Origin: Sabulicella rubraurantiaca
GTDB taxonomy: Bacteria > Pseudomonadota > Alphaproteobacteria > Acetobacterales > Acetobacteraceae
Direction: 5' to 3'
DNA length: 64,000 nt
Assembly: GCF_017355885.1 (NCBI RefSeq)
Contig: NZ_JAFEUU010000013.1
Span: 1-64,000 of the forward strand
Position numbers and translations under genes: made by a program. Numbering within the stretch: position 1 is the first letter of the stretch; each line of letters begins with the position of its first letter. Shown piece by piece: positions 26,341-34,819 of the stretch. The notes beneath the pieces were generated by a model, which was not told the origin of the DNA, searched no databases, and worked only from the letters and a program-made list of their open reading frames with translations.

Positions 26341-27386
26341 GCGGCGATGAACCCCAGCAGGCGGCGCGCGGCCGCGTCCCAAGAAAACTGTGCGGCCTGG
26401 TGCCGCCCGGCTTCGGCCAGATGTGAGCGCAGCGCGGAGTCGTCGGCCAGTCGTGCCACCGCCTCGCCCAGGGAATCCGGGCGAGCGGGGTCGAACCAAA
26501 GTGCCGCCTCGCCGCAGACTTCCGGCAGGGCACCGGCGGGGGCGGCGATGACGAGGCAGCCGCACCACATCGCCTCCACCGGCGGCAGGCCGAACCCCTC
26601 GTAGCGCGAGGGGAAGAGCAGGGCGAGGGCGGCTTCGTAAAGCGCGCGCAACTCTGCGTCGCTGACGCGACCCAGGGCGCGCACCTCGCCGAGGAGGTCG
26701 GAGCCACCCGCACGGAAGACGGCGGCGTCCTTGGCCCCCGCCACGGCGAGGACGAGGCCGCGCGACGCCAGCGCACCGCCCGCCGCATGCAGGGCCGCGA
26801 GGTTCTTGTGTGCCGCGCCGGTGCCGACCACGAGGGCAAAGCGCCCCGCCTCTAGGCCATGCCGGGCGAGGATGGAGGCATCGGCGGGTTCGCGCAGGAT
26901 ATGCTCGCCGCCTTCCAGCGTCGCCGGCGGCTCCGCGATGCGAAGGTGATGCGCGATGCGGCCGGCGGAGAAGCGCGAGACGGAAAGGATACGCGCCCCA
27001 CGCCGCGCCAGCGCGGTCTGCAAGCCGCGATACCAGAGGCGGAACGCGGTCCCGTAGCTTTCCGGCGTGTCGAAGGCGCCGGCGTCGTGGATCACCACCG
27101 CCTGATTCCTGCCGGCCAGCAGCGGCCCGGTATTGCCGAGGCTGACCAGCATCCCGCCGCGCGCAGCGCGGGGCAGGGTCCATTGTTCCCAGAACTGGCC
27201 GCCGCGCGCGCCGACGATGCGCGGCGCGAGGCGGGGAAATAGGTCGAGGTCGCGCGCATCGGGCGGGCAGAGCAGGATAATGGGCGGCCGGTCCTCCATC
27301 GCATCCAATGCGCGCGCGATCTCACGTGCATAGCGCTGCACCCCAGTCAGGCCCTGGGCCAGGAACCGGCCGTTGAGGAAGATCAT
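26337..27386 (-). CDS. Family 4 glycosyltransferase
   Basis: A second GT-B transferase, 349 residues. It begins MIFLNGRFLAQGLTGVQRYA, and the TGVQRYAREI sequence is characteristic of a mannosyl/rhamnosyl-type subgroup. The donor half has LVVGTGAAHKNLAALHAAGG, LLFPSRYEGFGLPPVEAMWC and the EX7E pair. Its stop overlaps the next gene and its start overlaps the flippase stop, each by four bases. Confidence 0.92.
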   Translation of the reverse strand: MIFLNGRFLAQGLTGVQRYAREIARALDAMEDRPPIILLCPPDARDLDLFPRLAPRIVGARGGQFWEQWTLPRAARGGMLVSLGNTGPLLAGRNQAVVIHDAGAFDTPESYGTAFRLWYRGLQTALARRGARILSVSRFSAGRIAHHLRIAEPPATLEGGEHILREPADASILARHGLEAGRFALVVGTGAAHKNLAALHAAGGALASRGLVLAVAGAKDAAVFRAGGSDLLGEVRALGRVSDAELRALYEAALALLFPSRYEGFGLPPVEAMWCGCLVIAAPAGALPEVCGEAALWFDPARPDSLGEAVARLADDSALRSHLAEAGRHQAAQFSWDAAARRLLGFIAA

Positions 27387-28888
27387 GCGCGCAACAGCCT
27401 CCGTGCCTCGGCGGGGCTGCGCAATGCGCCGCGCTCCTCGGGCGTCAGCAGTGGCGCCAGCAGCAGCAGCGTCCCCAGCAGCCCCAGCGCGGCCGCGGTG
27501 GCGGCAAGAGGCAGCGTGGGTGCGGCAGCGGTGAGGGCCAGGGCCAGCGCGGCGGCGAGGAGCGGTGCCACGAGGCGGCGCAGCGCTGGGCGCGCCGCGG
27601 GGTAGAGGCGTGCGGCCAGCACCGCCTTGCCCCCTGCATCGACGGCGGCGCGCAGCGCCCAGGCCAGCGCCGCACCCTCAATGCCGAAGCCGTGCAGCAG
27701 CACCCAAAGCACCGGGAGGAAGAGGATGAGTTCGGCCGCGATCAGCTTCGCCGCCGCATCCGGACGACCGATCGCGTCCAGCAGCGCATTGGGCACGAAG
27801 GCAAGGCAGGAAAAGAACACCCCCGCGCCCAGGAAGCGCGCCACCGTCCCGCCCTCGCGCGCGAAATCCGCGCCGAGCCACAGCCCGAGCAGCCAGTCCC
27901 CCAGCCCGGCGAGAAGGAGGCAGGGCGGCAGCACCAGTGCGATGACCAGGAGCGCGCCGCGCCGCAGCAGCCCGGCCGTCACCTCGGGATGGGCCCGGAA
28001 CGCAGAGGCCATGGGCGGCAGGAGCACCTGCGCCACGGCCACGGGCAGGATCCACATGCGCAGCACGAGGTCGAGCGGCGTGGCGTAATGCGCCACGGCG
28101 GCGAGGGTCAGCACCGCCCCCACCAGGAAGCGGTCGGCGTAGATCAGCGCCTGGTTCAGCACGGAGGAGACAGTCATCCAGCCGCCGACACGCAGCAGCG
28201 GCGCGATCAGCCCTGGCGAGCCGAGGCCGAGGCGCGGCAGCAGCGGCCGCGCCAGCCAGGCATAGGACAGGGTGTTGAGCAGCCGGCAGGTCACCAGCAC
28301 CAGCATCACGCCGACGAGGCTCTGCCACGCCATCAGCACCAGCACCGGCCCCAGGTAATACATGGCAGAGACAGGAATGGTGACGAGGTTGGCGGCGCGG
28401 AAGCGCTGATGCGCCGCCAGCACGCCCCAGAGCGCTGCGTTGGCGGTGACGAGCGGCGCGGCGAGGGCGAGGATGCGGAAGGCCAGCACCGCCTCCGCCT
28501 CCAGCGCGGGCGGCACGTTCAGCACGCGCCCGACCAGCGCCGGCACGGCGAGGAACACCAGCACGGCGCCGAGCGTGGCCAGCCCGCCAAGGGCCAGCAG
28601 CGCCGTGCCGACGAGGCGCCCGGCCTCCTCGCTTCGGCCTTCTTCCATGCGTTCGGAGAGGGCGCGGGTGAGGGCAGGGCCGATGCCGAGGTCGAGGATG
28701 CCGAACACCCCCACCAGCGCCAGGGCGAGGGTGAAGAGGCCCCAGCGCTCCAGCCCCATTTGCGCCACCAGCACGGGCGTGAGTACGAGCGCGAGCAGGA
28801 GTGGCAGGCCGCGCCCCAGCGCGTTCCAGATCAGGCCGGAGAGGAGGCGTCCCGCCCCGGCCCGGGCCTCGGCGGTGTCGCCGGTCAT
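27383..28888 (-). CDS. Wzx-type polysaccharide flippase (MOP superfamily)
   Basis: This is the likely exporter of the lipid-linked repeat unit across the inner membrane. The product is 501 residues with about 12 to 14 hydrophobic spans. The start region LLSGLIWNALGRGLPLLLAL, the ERWGLFTLALALVGVFGILD segment and LGIGPALTRALSERM are typical of the polysaccharide transporter family, with an arginine-rich loop after the second span. The C-terminal third is very rich in A and L. It follows the phosphoglycosyl transferase after 34 bases and is coupled to four glycosyltransferases. Confidence 0.9.
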   Translation of the reverse strand: MTGDTAEARAGAGRLLSGLIWNALGRGLPLLLALVLTPVLVAQMGLERWGLFTLALALVGVFGILDLGIGPALTRALSERMEEGRSEEAGRLVGTALLALGGLATLGAVLVFLAVPALVGRVLNVPPALEAEAVLAFRILALAAPLVTANAALWGVLAAHQRFRAANLVTIPVSAMYYLGPVLVLMAWQSLVGVMLVLVTCRLLNTLSYAWLARPLLPRLGLGSPGLIAPLLRVGGWMTVSSVLNQALIYADRFLVGAVLTLAAVAHYATPLDLVLRMWILPVAVAQVLLPPMASAFRAHPEVTAGLLRRGALLVIALVLPPCLLLAGLGDWLLGLWLGADFAREGGTVARFLGAGVFFSCLAFVPNALLDAIGRPDAAAKLIAAELILFLPVLWVLLHGFGIEGAALAWALRAAVDAGGKAVLAARLYPAARPALRRLVAPLLAAALALALTAAAPTLPLAATAAALGLLGTLLLLAPLLTPEERGALRSPAEARRLLRA

Positions 28889-28922
28889 GTCTTTGTGAAC
28901 CCCTCGGAGGGGGGCTTCTAGC

Positions 28923-29633
28923 TCAGTGCGCGCCCTTGCGCGACAGCACCGCCAAGGGAGTGCGCAGCAGGATGCGGAGGTCGGCCATCAGCGAGGGGCG
29001 CGACACATAGGCCACGTCGAGTGCAACGCGCTGGGCGTAGCTGGTTTCCGAGCGGCCCGAGACCTGCCACAGCCCGGTGATGCCCGGACGGACGCTCATG
29101 TAGTGGAAGGCGGCGGCGCCGTAGTAGCTATCAAGCTCCGCCTGCTGGACCGGGCGGGGACCGACCAGGGACATGTCGCCGCGCAGCACGTTGAGAAGCT
29201 GCGGCAGCTCGTCCAGCGAGGTCGCGCGGAGGAAACGGCCGATGCGCGTCACGCGCGGGTCGAAGCGCAGCTTGCGGGTCTCTTCCCACTCGGCGCGGGC
29301 CGCGGGATCGGCAGCGAGCAGGGCAGCGAGGCGCGCCTGGCTGTCGACCACCATCGAGCGGAACTTGAGGCAACCGAAGATCTGGCCGTTCCGCCCAACG
29401 CGAGGATGGGCGAAGAAGGCCGGCCCGCCATCGACGCGCACCAGCAAAGCCAGCAGGGCAAAGACCGGCGCCAGGAACAGCAGCAGCGCCCCCGCGCCCA
29501 GCACGTCGAGGCCCCGCTTAGCCACGGCGCGCCAGCCAGGTCCGCGCGACACCTGCACAGCCTGGGGCGGGGCGAAGGCGCCGAGCGCCGCGGTGTCACG
29601 CTGAAGGGACGAGAAGGCGTCCAGCCCAGTCAT
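28923..29633 (-). CDS. Polyprenyl-phosphate sugar phosphotransferase (WbaP/ExoY type)
   Basis: This enzyme starts a repeat unit by moving a sugar-1-phosphate to undecaprenyl phosphate. I start at MTGLDAFSSLQRDTAALGAF, with AGAGAG upstream; earlier methionines lie in the promoter region. The product is 236 residues. One membrane segment (LGAGALLLFLAPVFALLAL) is followed by the catalytic core FGCLKFRSMVVDSQARLAAL, RFLRATSLDELPQLLNVLRG and DMSLVGPRPVQQAELDSYYG. No N-terminal multi-span domain is present, so it is the short type. It heads the reverse operon. Confidence 0.93.
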   Translation of the reverse strand: MTGLDAFSSLQRDTAALGAFAPPQAVQVSRGPGWRAVAKRGLDVLGAGALLLFLAPVFALLALLVRVDGGPAFFAHPRVGRNGQIFGCLKFRSMVVDSQARLAALLAADPAARAEWEETRKLRFDPRVTRIGRFLRATSLDELPQLLNVLRGDMSLVGPRPVQQAELDSYYGAAAFHYMSVRPGITGLWQVSGRSETSYAQRVALDVAYVSRPSLMADLRILLRTPLAVLSRKGAH

Positions 29634-29683
29634 GTGCCGATCTCTCTTTTGTGCTGCGGCGCGGTGCACCCGCTCCGGATCAC

Positions 29684-29705
29684 GAGGCAGGTTTAACCTT
29701 GCCTC
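29684..29705. promoter_or_regulatory. Imperfect palindrome between the polysaccharide operon and the DUF6311 gene
   Basis: GAGGCA and TGCCTC flank the nearly symmetric GGTTTAACC in the 156-base divergent gap. It is A/T-rich for this genome and well placed for a shared operator. The regulator is unknown. Confidence 0.35.
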
Positions 29706-29769
29706 AAGGGCGTCATTCGGACCTACCCATGGCAGGATTGTGGCAAGCCCAGCCCTTGCCGAGCCTAGG

Positions 29770-29781
29770 TTTGCGCGCAAA
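29770..29781. promoter_or_regulatory. Perfect 12-base palindrome before the DUF6311 gene
   Basis: TTTGCGCGCAAA is self-complementary and lies 8 bases before the ATG at 29790. It could be an operator or a start-region structure. Confidence 0.35.
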
Positions 29782-29789
29782 GCAGGGCC

Positions 29790-31319
29790 ATGCGCGCCGC
29801 CTTTTTCGCCTATGGAATCTCAGCCCTAATTGGAGCCTTTCTCGCCATCACCTTGTTCCCGCTGGACTTCTTGGTTCCCCAATCTGGGCAGGATTGGCGC
29901 GCGGCGGGCGATGCAGCGCAGCATGCGATCGCCCAGCGCCATTTCCTGGCGGATGCCTGGCGCTGGCCAATTTTGCGCATCGAGACGCTCGGCGGGGCGA
30001 ATCTCGCCTTCATGGACGGCATTCCGGCCCTCGCCCTGCCGCTGAAGCTTCTGGCGCCGCTGCTGCCGGAGGGATTCCATGGAATTGGGTTGTTCTACGC
30101 CCTGGCCTGGGTGGGGCAGGCCGTGGTGGCGGTCTTCGCGCTGCGCGGATTCGGCGAGCGAAGGGTAGTGCCTTCCCTGGCTGTGGCGGTGATGGCGCTT
30201 TCCATGCCGGCCTTCGTCATGCGCTTCGGCCATGCCGCGCTGACCGGGCATTTCGTGATCCTCCTGGCACTGGGCCTCTACGCGCGCGTGCTGGGCGATG
30301 CGCGCTGGTGGGCGGCAGCGATTCCGTTCCATGTGCTGGCGCTGCTCGTGCATCCCTATCTCGCGCTGATGGCGCTGGCCCTCCTGGCGGCGGCGCCGCT
30401 CACGCTGCTGCTGCGCGGTGAAGCCTGGCGCGGTGCGGCGCTGGGTGCGGCAGGGGCGGCGGGGGCGATGGGCGCGACGATGGCGCTGCTCGGCTACCTG
30501 GGCGCCGAGGGGGATGGCGGCTTCGGGCAATACGCCATGAACCTGCTCTCGCCCTTCTGGCCACACCGCTCCTGGTTCCTCGGCCAGCTCGTCTCCACCG
30601 AGGTGGATGCGACGGGCCATGGCGGGTGGGAGGGCTATAACTGGCTCGGGCTAGGGTTGATCCTGGCGGTGGGGGCGGGGCTGATGCTGCGCCCCGCGCG
30701 AATCGGGCGACACTGGGGACTTGTCCTGGCGCTGCTGGGCCTCACCGCGCTGGCCGTGTCCTTCCGGGTGGGGCTGGGCCGTGAGGTGATTCTGGACCTG
30801 CGGCCCGTGCCGGAATTCCTGGAGCAGTTCCGCGCCTCGGGCCGCTTCTTCTGGCCGGTTGCCTATGCGTTGCTGATCGGCGCCGCGCTGCTGCTGCGCC
30901 GCGCCGGGCCGCGCGGCATCGCGCTGCTCTGCGTCTGTGCCGCGGCGCAGTTCCTGGACGCGATTCCCGCCCGCGCCGCGCTGCGCGCCTGGGCGCATGA
31001 GCGCGCCGCCTGGAGCGTGGACGCTTCCGCGCTGCGCCCCCTGCTGCGCGAGGCGGAGACGGTGACGCTGCTGCCCAGCTGGCCCTGCGTGCCGCGCGAG
31101 GACTGGATGTCCCGCGTGCGCCTGCTGGAACTGTTGCTGCTGGCGAGCGAGACGCCGCGCCCGGTCAACACCGCCTATGTCGCGCGCTGGCGCACCCCGC
31201 CGCGCTGCGAGGCGCCAGCGCCGATGCGTCCTGGCGAGCTGCGAATCGCCCTGCCGGGCACCGACCCCGCGGCGTCAGGCTGCGTCGCGTTGGGAGATCT
31301 GACGGTCTGCCGCCCGTGA
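29790..31319 (+). CDS. DUF6311-like polytopic membrane protein
   Basis: A 509-residue inner-membrane protein with about eleven spans and a soluble C-terminal part. The early loop DFLVPQSGQDWRAAGDAAQH, the following AIAQRHFLADAWRWPILR and HPYLALMALALL resemble the DUF6311 family, which looks like a GT-C relative; the assignment is by memory of the pattern. A role as polymerase or membrane glycosyltransferase in the polysaccharide pathway is reasonable from its position but unproven. Its last 45 bases overlap the convergent gene. Confidence 0.75.
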   Translation: MRAAFFAYGISALIGAFLAITLFPLDFLVPQSGQDWRAAGDAAQHAIAQRHFLADAWRWPILRIETLGGANLAFMDGIPALALPLKLLAPLLPEGFHGIGLFYALAWVGQAVVAVFALRGFGERRVVPSLAVAVMALSMPAFVMRFGHAALTGHFVILLALGLYARVLGDARWWAAAIPFHVLALLVHPYLALMALALLAAAPLTLLLRGEAWRGAALGAAGAAGAMGATMALLGYLGAEGDGGFGQYAMNLLSPFWPHRSWFLGQLVSTEVDATGHGGWEGYNWLGLGLILAVGAGLMLRPARIGRHWGLVLALLGLTALAVSFRVGLGREVILDLRPVPEFLEQFRASGRFFWPVAYALLIGAALLLRRAGPRGIALLCVCAAAQFLDAIPARAALRAWAHERAAWSVDASALRPLLREAETVTLLPSWPCVPREDWMSRVRLLELLLLASETPRPVNTAYVARWRTPPRCEAPAPMRPGELRIALPGTDPAASGCVALGDLTVCRP

Positions 31320-32252
31320 GGGAATATGCCGCTCGACGAAGTAGAGCGGCCTTCCCTTGGTCTCGTTGAAGACGCGGCCCAGATACTCGCCGATCACGCC
31401 CAGCATCATCATCTGCACCCCGCCCAGGAACAGCACCACCGCCATCAGCGAGGGATAACCGGCGACCGGGTTGCCCCACAGCAAGGTGCGGATGACGAGC
31501 AGGGCAAGATAGGTTGTGGCGGCAAGGGACACGGCAAGGCCGAGATAGGTGGCGATCTTCAGCGGGCCGACGGTGAAGGAGGTGATCCCCTCCAGCGACA
31601 GGTTCCACAGCTTCCACCAGTTCCACTTGGTCTCGCCGGCCGCGCGGGGCGCGCGCTCATAGGGAACGGCGACGGAGGGGAAGCCGACCCAGGCGAAAAG
31701 GCCCTTCATGAAGCGGTGCTGCTCCCGCATCGAGAGCAGCGCATCCAGGGCGCGGCGCGACATCAGGCGGAAATCCCCGGTGTCGCGCGGCAGGGCGACG
31801 CGCCCGCCCAGCCTCTCCATCAGCCGGTAGAAGCCGGCGGCCGTCGTCTTCTTCAGCCAGGATTCGCCGTGGCGCACGCTGCGCTGCGCGTAGGCGATGT
31901 CGAAGCCTTGGTGCCATGCGGCGATGAGGTCAGGAATGACCTCGGGCGGGTCCTGAAGATCGGCATCGGTGACGATCACCGCCTCCGTCCCCGCCGCGTG
32001 GTCGAGGCCGGCGGTCAGCGCGATCTCCTTGCCGAAGTTGCGCGACAGATTGACCACAGCCACGCGCCCGTCTTGCGCCGCCATCTCCTCCATGATCCGC
32101 AGCGTGGAGTCGCGGGAGCCGTCATTCACCAGCACCAATTCCCAGGGCAGGCCAATCCCATCCATCGCGGCGACGAGGCGCCGGTGGAACTCGGGCAGCA
32201 CTTCCTGCTCGTTGAAGCAGGGGACGACGACGGAAAGGGAAGGGTGGGACAT
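31275..32252 (-). CDS. GtrB/ArnC-type polyprenyl-phosphate glycosyltransferase
   Basis: This family 2 enzyme loads a sugar onto polyprenyl phosphate, the donor for GT-C enzymes. I start at MSHPSLSVVVPCFNEQEVLP; earlier methionines are upstream spacer. The product has 325 residues. Motifs are ELVLVNDGSRDSTLRIMEEM, VNLSRNFGKEIALTAGLDHA, VIVTDADLQDPPEVIPDLI and RLMSRRALDALLSMREQHRF. Two C-terminal spans follow (KIATYLGLAVSLAATTYLAL and MAVVLFLGGVQMMMLGVIGE), with GRPLYFVERH at the end. It may supply the GT-C and DUF6311 proteins nearby. Confidence 0.93.
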   Translation of the reverse strand: MSHPSLSVVVPCFNEQEVLPEFHRRLVAAMDGIGLPWELVLVNDGSRDSTLRIMEEMAAQDGRVAVVNLSRNFGKEIALTAGLDHAAGTEAVIVTDADLQDPPEVIPDLIAAWHQGFDIAYAQRSVRHGESWLKKTTAAGFYRLMERLGGRVALPRDTGDFRLMSRRALDALLSMREQHRFMKGLFAWVGFPSVAVPYERAPRAAGETKWNWWKLWNLSLEGITSFTVGPLKIATYLGLAVSLAATTYLALLVIRTLLWGNPVAGYPSLMAVVLFLGGVQMMMLGVIGEYLGRVFNETKGRPLYFVERHIPSRAADRQISQRDAA

Positions 32253-32319
32253 ACAGGACCTATACAAGCGGTGCGATGATGGCGTTTCGTGGGCAGGCTT
32301 GCCACGGTAACAGGACAGG

Positions 32320-32841
32320 ATGGCGACGGACGATGAGGACGAGGATGACATCCCCGGCCTGCCCCCCAACACCCCCTTCTACATGACTCCCGAGGGCCAT
32401 CGGGCCATGCGCGATGAGTTGCACGCGCTGTGGAGCGTGGAGCGCCCCAAGGTGGTGGAGATCGTGTCCTGGGCGGCGGGCCTGGGCGACCGCAGCGAGA
32501 ATGCCGACTACCAGTACGGCAAGAAGCGCCTGCGCGAGATCGACCGCCGCGTGCGCTTCATCCGCAAGCGCCTCGACCGCGCCGAGGTGGTGGACCCGGC
32601 CGCCCAGACCCGACGCGACCAGGTCTTCTTCGGCGCCACCGTCACCTACGTGCACGAGGATGACCGCGAGGTGACCGTGACCATCGTCGGCGCGGAGGAG
32701 GCCGATGCGGGGCAGGGGCGCATCTCCTGGCTCTCGCCCGTCGCGCGGTCGCTGCTGGGCAAGCGCGTGGGCGACGTGGTCCGGCTGCGCAAGCCGGGCG
32801 GGGCGGAAGAGGTCGAGGTGCTGCGGATTGCCTATCCATGA
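32320..32841 (+). CDS. greB: Transcript cleavage factor GreB
   Basis: Gre factors stimulate cleavage of backtracked RNA by RNA polymerase. The product is 173 residues. After an acidic head (ATDDEDEDD) it shows the coiled coil with TPEGHRAMRDELHALW and the tip acidic residues in AAGLGDRSENADYQYGKKRL. The length and RVRFIRKRLDRAEVVDP favour GreB over GreA. The C-terminal FKBP-like domain has QGRISWLSPVARSLLGKRVG. Its stop overlaps the next start (ATGA). Confidence 0.93.
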   Translation: MATDDEDEDDIPGLPPNTPFYMTPEGHRAMRDELHALWSVERPKVVEIVSWAAGLGDRSENADYQYGKKRLREIDRRVRFIRKRLDRAEVVDPAAQTRRDQVFFGATVTYVHEDDREVTVTIVGAEEADAGQGRISWLSPVARSLLGKRVGDVVRLRKPGGAEEVEVLRIAYP

Positions 32842-33989
32842 GAACGGTGATCCTGCTCGGCACGGCGCAGACCTTCGCCTGGGCCGGGTCCTACTACGTG
32901 CCGGCGCTGCTGGCCGCGCCGATGGCGCGGGAACTCGGCATCGCGCCGTCGCGCGTCTTCCTGGCCTTTTCTGTGGCGCTGCTGCTGACGGCCTTCCTGG
33001 GCCCCAGCGTCGGCCGCGCGATCGACCGGCATGGCGGGCGCGGTGTGCTGTCCTTCGGCAATGCGTCGCTCGCCCTAGGCCTCGCGCTGATGGCGACGGC
33101 ACAGGGCGAGGCGATGCTCTTCCTCGCCTGGGCGGTGATGGGAATCGGCATGGCGGCAGGGCTCTACGACGCCGCCTTCGCCACGCTCGCGCGGCTCCTG
33201 GGCAAGGAGGCGCGTGGCGCCATCACCGGCATCACGCTGATCGCCGGTTTCGCCTCGACGCTGGGCTGGCCGCTTTCCGCCGCGATGGAAGGGGAATTCG
33301 GCTGGCGCGGGGCGCTTTGGGGCTGGGCCGCGATCCAGATCTTCCTCTGCATTCCGCTGAATCTTCTCCTGCCACGCCCGCCCCCCGTGCCGGCAGCTGT
33401 CGCCAGCCCGGCCGCACCGCCCCCGGATGCTCGCCGGGCCGGGCTGCGCGCCGCCATATTGGTGTCCGTCGCCATTGCGGTGGGCGGGTTCGGCGCCTCG
33501 GCGCTGGGGGCGCACCTGCCGGGACTCCTGCTGGCGGCCGGCGCGACTCCGACCGCCGCCATCGCCGCCGCCGCGCTGCTCGGCCCCGCGCAGGTGGGGG
33601 CGCGGCTGCTGGAATTCGGCCTGTTGCGGCGGCTGCATCCACTGCTCTCCGCGCGGATGGCGATGCTGATGCACCCGGCCGGCGCGGCGGCGCTGATGAC
33701 GGTGGGGGCACCGGCCGCGCCGGTCTTCGCCGTGCTGCATGGCGGCGGCAACGGCATCATGACCATCGCGCGCGGCACGCTGCCGCTGGCCCTGTTTGGC
33801 GCAGCCGGATACGGCGCGCGCCAGGGGCTGATCATTGCCCCGGCGCGGTTCCTCGGCGCGCTGGCCCCGGCGCTGTTTGGTTTCGTTGTGGAAGGCTGGG
33901 GCGTGCAGGCGCTGTGGCTGACGACAGCCTTGTCGCTGATCGGCTTCGCGGCGCTGATGCTGCTGTCGGTGGAGCGGGAGCGGGGCTAG
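32838..33989 (+). CDS. Major facilitator superfamily transporter
   Basis: A twelve-span transporter of 383 residues with unknown substrate. The start overlaps greB by four bases. The conserved loop between spans 2 and 3 is LGPSVGRAIDRHGGRGVLSF, matching the MFS GxxxDRxGRR pattern, and a second copy lies in LEFGLLRRLHPLLSARMAML. The central loop is short and rich in P and A. Coupling to greB may be only positional. It ends in a four-base overlap with a convergent hydrolase gene. Confidence 0.88.
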   Translation: MRTVILLGTAQTFAWAGSYYVPALLAAPMARELGIAPSRVFLAFSVALLLTAFLGPSVGRAIDRHGGRGVLSFGNASLALGLALMATAQGEAMLFLAWAVMGIGMAAGLYDAAFATLARLLGKEARGAITGITLIAGFASTLGWPLSAAMEGEFGWRGALWGWAAIQIFLCIPLNLLLPRPPPVPAAVASPAAPPPDARRAGLRAAILVSVAIAVGGFGASALGAHLPGLLLAAGATPTAAIAAAALLGPAQVGARLLEFGLLRRLHPLLSARMAMLMHPAGAAALMTVGAPAAPVFAVLHGGGNGIMTIARGTLPLALFGAAGYGARQGLIIAPARFLGALAPALFGFVVEGWGVQALWLTTALSLIGFAALMLLSVERERG

Positions 33990-34819
33990 CTGCCCCGCGC
34001 GGCCAGAATCTCCAGCAGCGCCGCGTTGAACTGCTCCGCCGCTTCATAGGCCACCCAGTGCCCAGCCTCGGGGAAGACGTATTCCATCAGCCCGGGGTCG
34101 ATGCCGCGCAGCACGTCGAGGCGCGCGCGCACCCCGGGCCAGGCCACGGCGTCGCGCTCGCCCCAGATCCCGGCCAGCGGGGCGTGGACGCGCAGCAGGG
34201 CGCTCTTCAGCGAATCACCCGGCGCGTAGCCGCGCGAGCGCAGCCTTGCGTGGACCGTGTTGTGCTCCTGGATGTCCAGGGCGGTGTCGTCGATCCGCGC
34301 GCGGTCGAAGATCATCAGCCGGGCGAGGTTCTCGCGATTCGCCTCACGCCGCGCCGCGCCTTCCTTGTCGCGCACCTTCAGGAGGTCGAGCGGCGGCCGC
34401 GGCAGGCCGAGCGAGGCGGCGCCCACCACGGTGAGCGAGCGCACATGCGCCCCCTCCGCGGCGGCGAGGTGCCCGGCCACGTTGGCTCCGAAGGAGAAGC
34501 CGCAGAGGTGGTAGAAGCGACGCTCGCCCAGGATCAGGCGAAGCCCGTCGCGAAGCGGCTGCGCGGCGTTGTCCGGGCTGGGCTCCGGCCCCGGCGGCAT
34601 GGCGCTCTCGCCCAGGCCCGGCGTGTCGGGGGCGAGCACGCGGTAGTGGCGCGACAGCGGGCCGATATTGCGCAGCCAGTGCATCCAGGAGCCGGAGCCG
34701 CCATGCAGCAGCACCAGCGGCGTGCCTGTGCCCCAGCTTCGCCAGACCGCCTCGCCCGACCCGCAGGGGGTGCGGATCACCTCGGCCGTGGAGGAAAGCG
34801 CTTCGATTTCAGGATTCAT
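33986..34819 (-). CDS. Alpha/beta hydrolase
   Basis: A hydrolase of 277 residues; substrate unknown. It starts MNPEIEALSSTAEVIRTPCG at the ATG that overlaps the upstream permease stop. The oxyanion region is VLLHGGSGSWMHWLRNIGPL, the nucleophile serine is in HLCGFSFGANVAGHLAAAEG, and the catalytic histidine is in FPEAGHWVAYEAAEQF. The acidic partner is probably in GIWGERDAVAWP. The layout matches meta-cleavage product hydrolases and haloperoxidase-like enzymes, without pointing to one. Confidence 0.88.
   Translation of the reverse strand: MNPEIEALSSTAEVIRTPCGSGEAVWRSWGTGTPLVLLHGGSGSWMHWLRNIGPLSRHYRVLAPDTPGLGESAMPPGPEPSPDNAAQPLRDGLRLILGERRFYHLCGFSFGANVAGHLAAAEGAHVRSLTVVGAASLGLPRPPLDLLKVRDKEGAARREANRENLARLMIFDRARIDDTALDIQEHNTVHARLRSRGYAPGDSLKSALLRVHAPLAGIWGERDAVAWPGVRARLDVLRGIDPGLMEYVFPEAGHWVAYEAAEQFNAALLEILAARGS

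Noticed and set aside
25243-27183. A long reverse frame that would fuse two glycosyltransferases
   Set aside because: The N-terminal 280 residues are the out-of-frame shadow of the upstream gene; a clean ATG with a four-base overlap begins the real gene at 26340.
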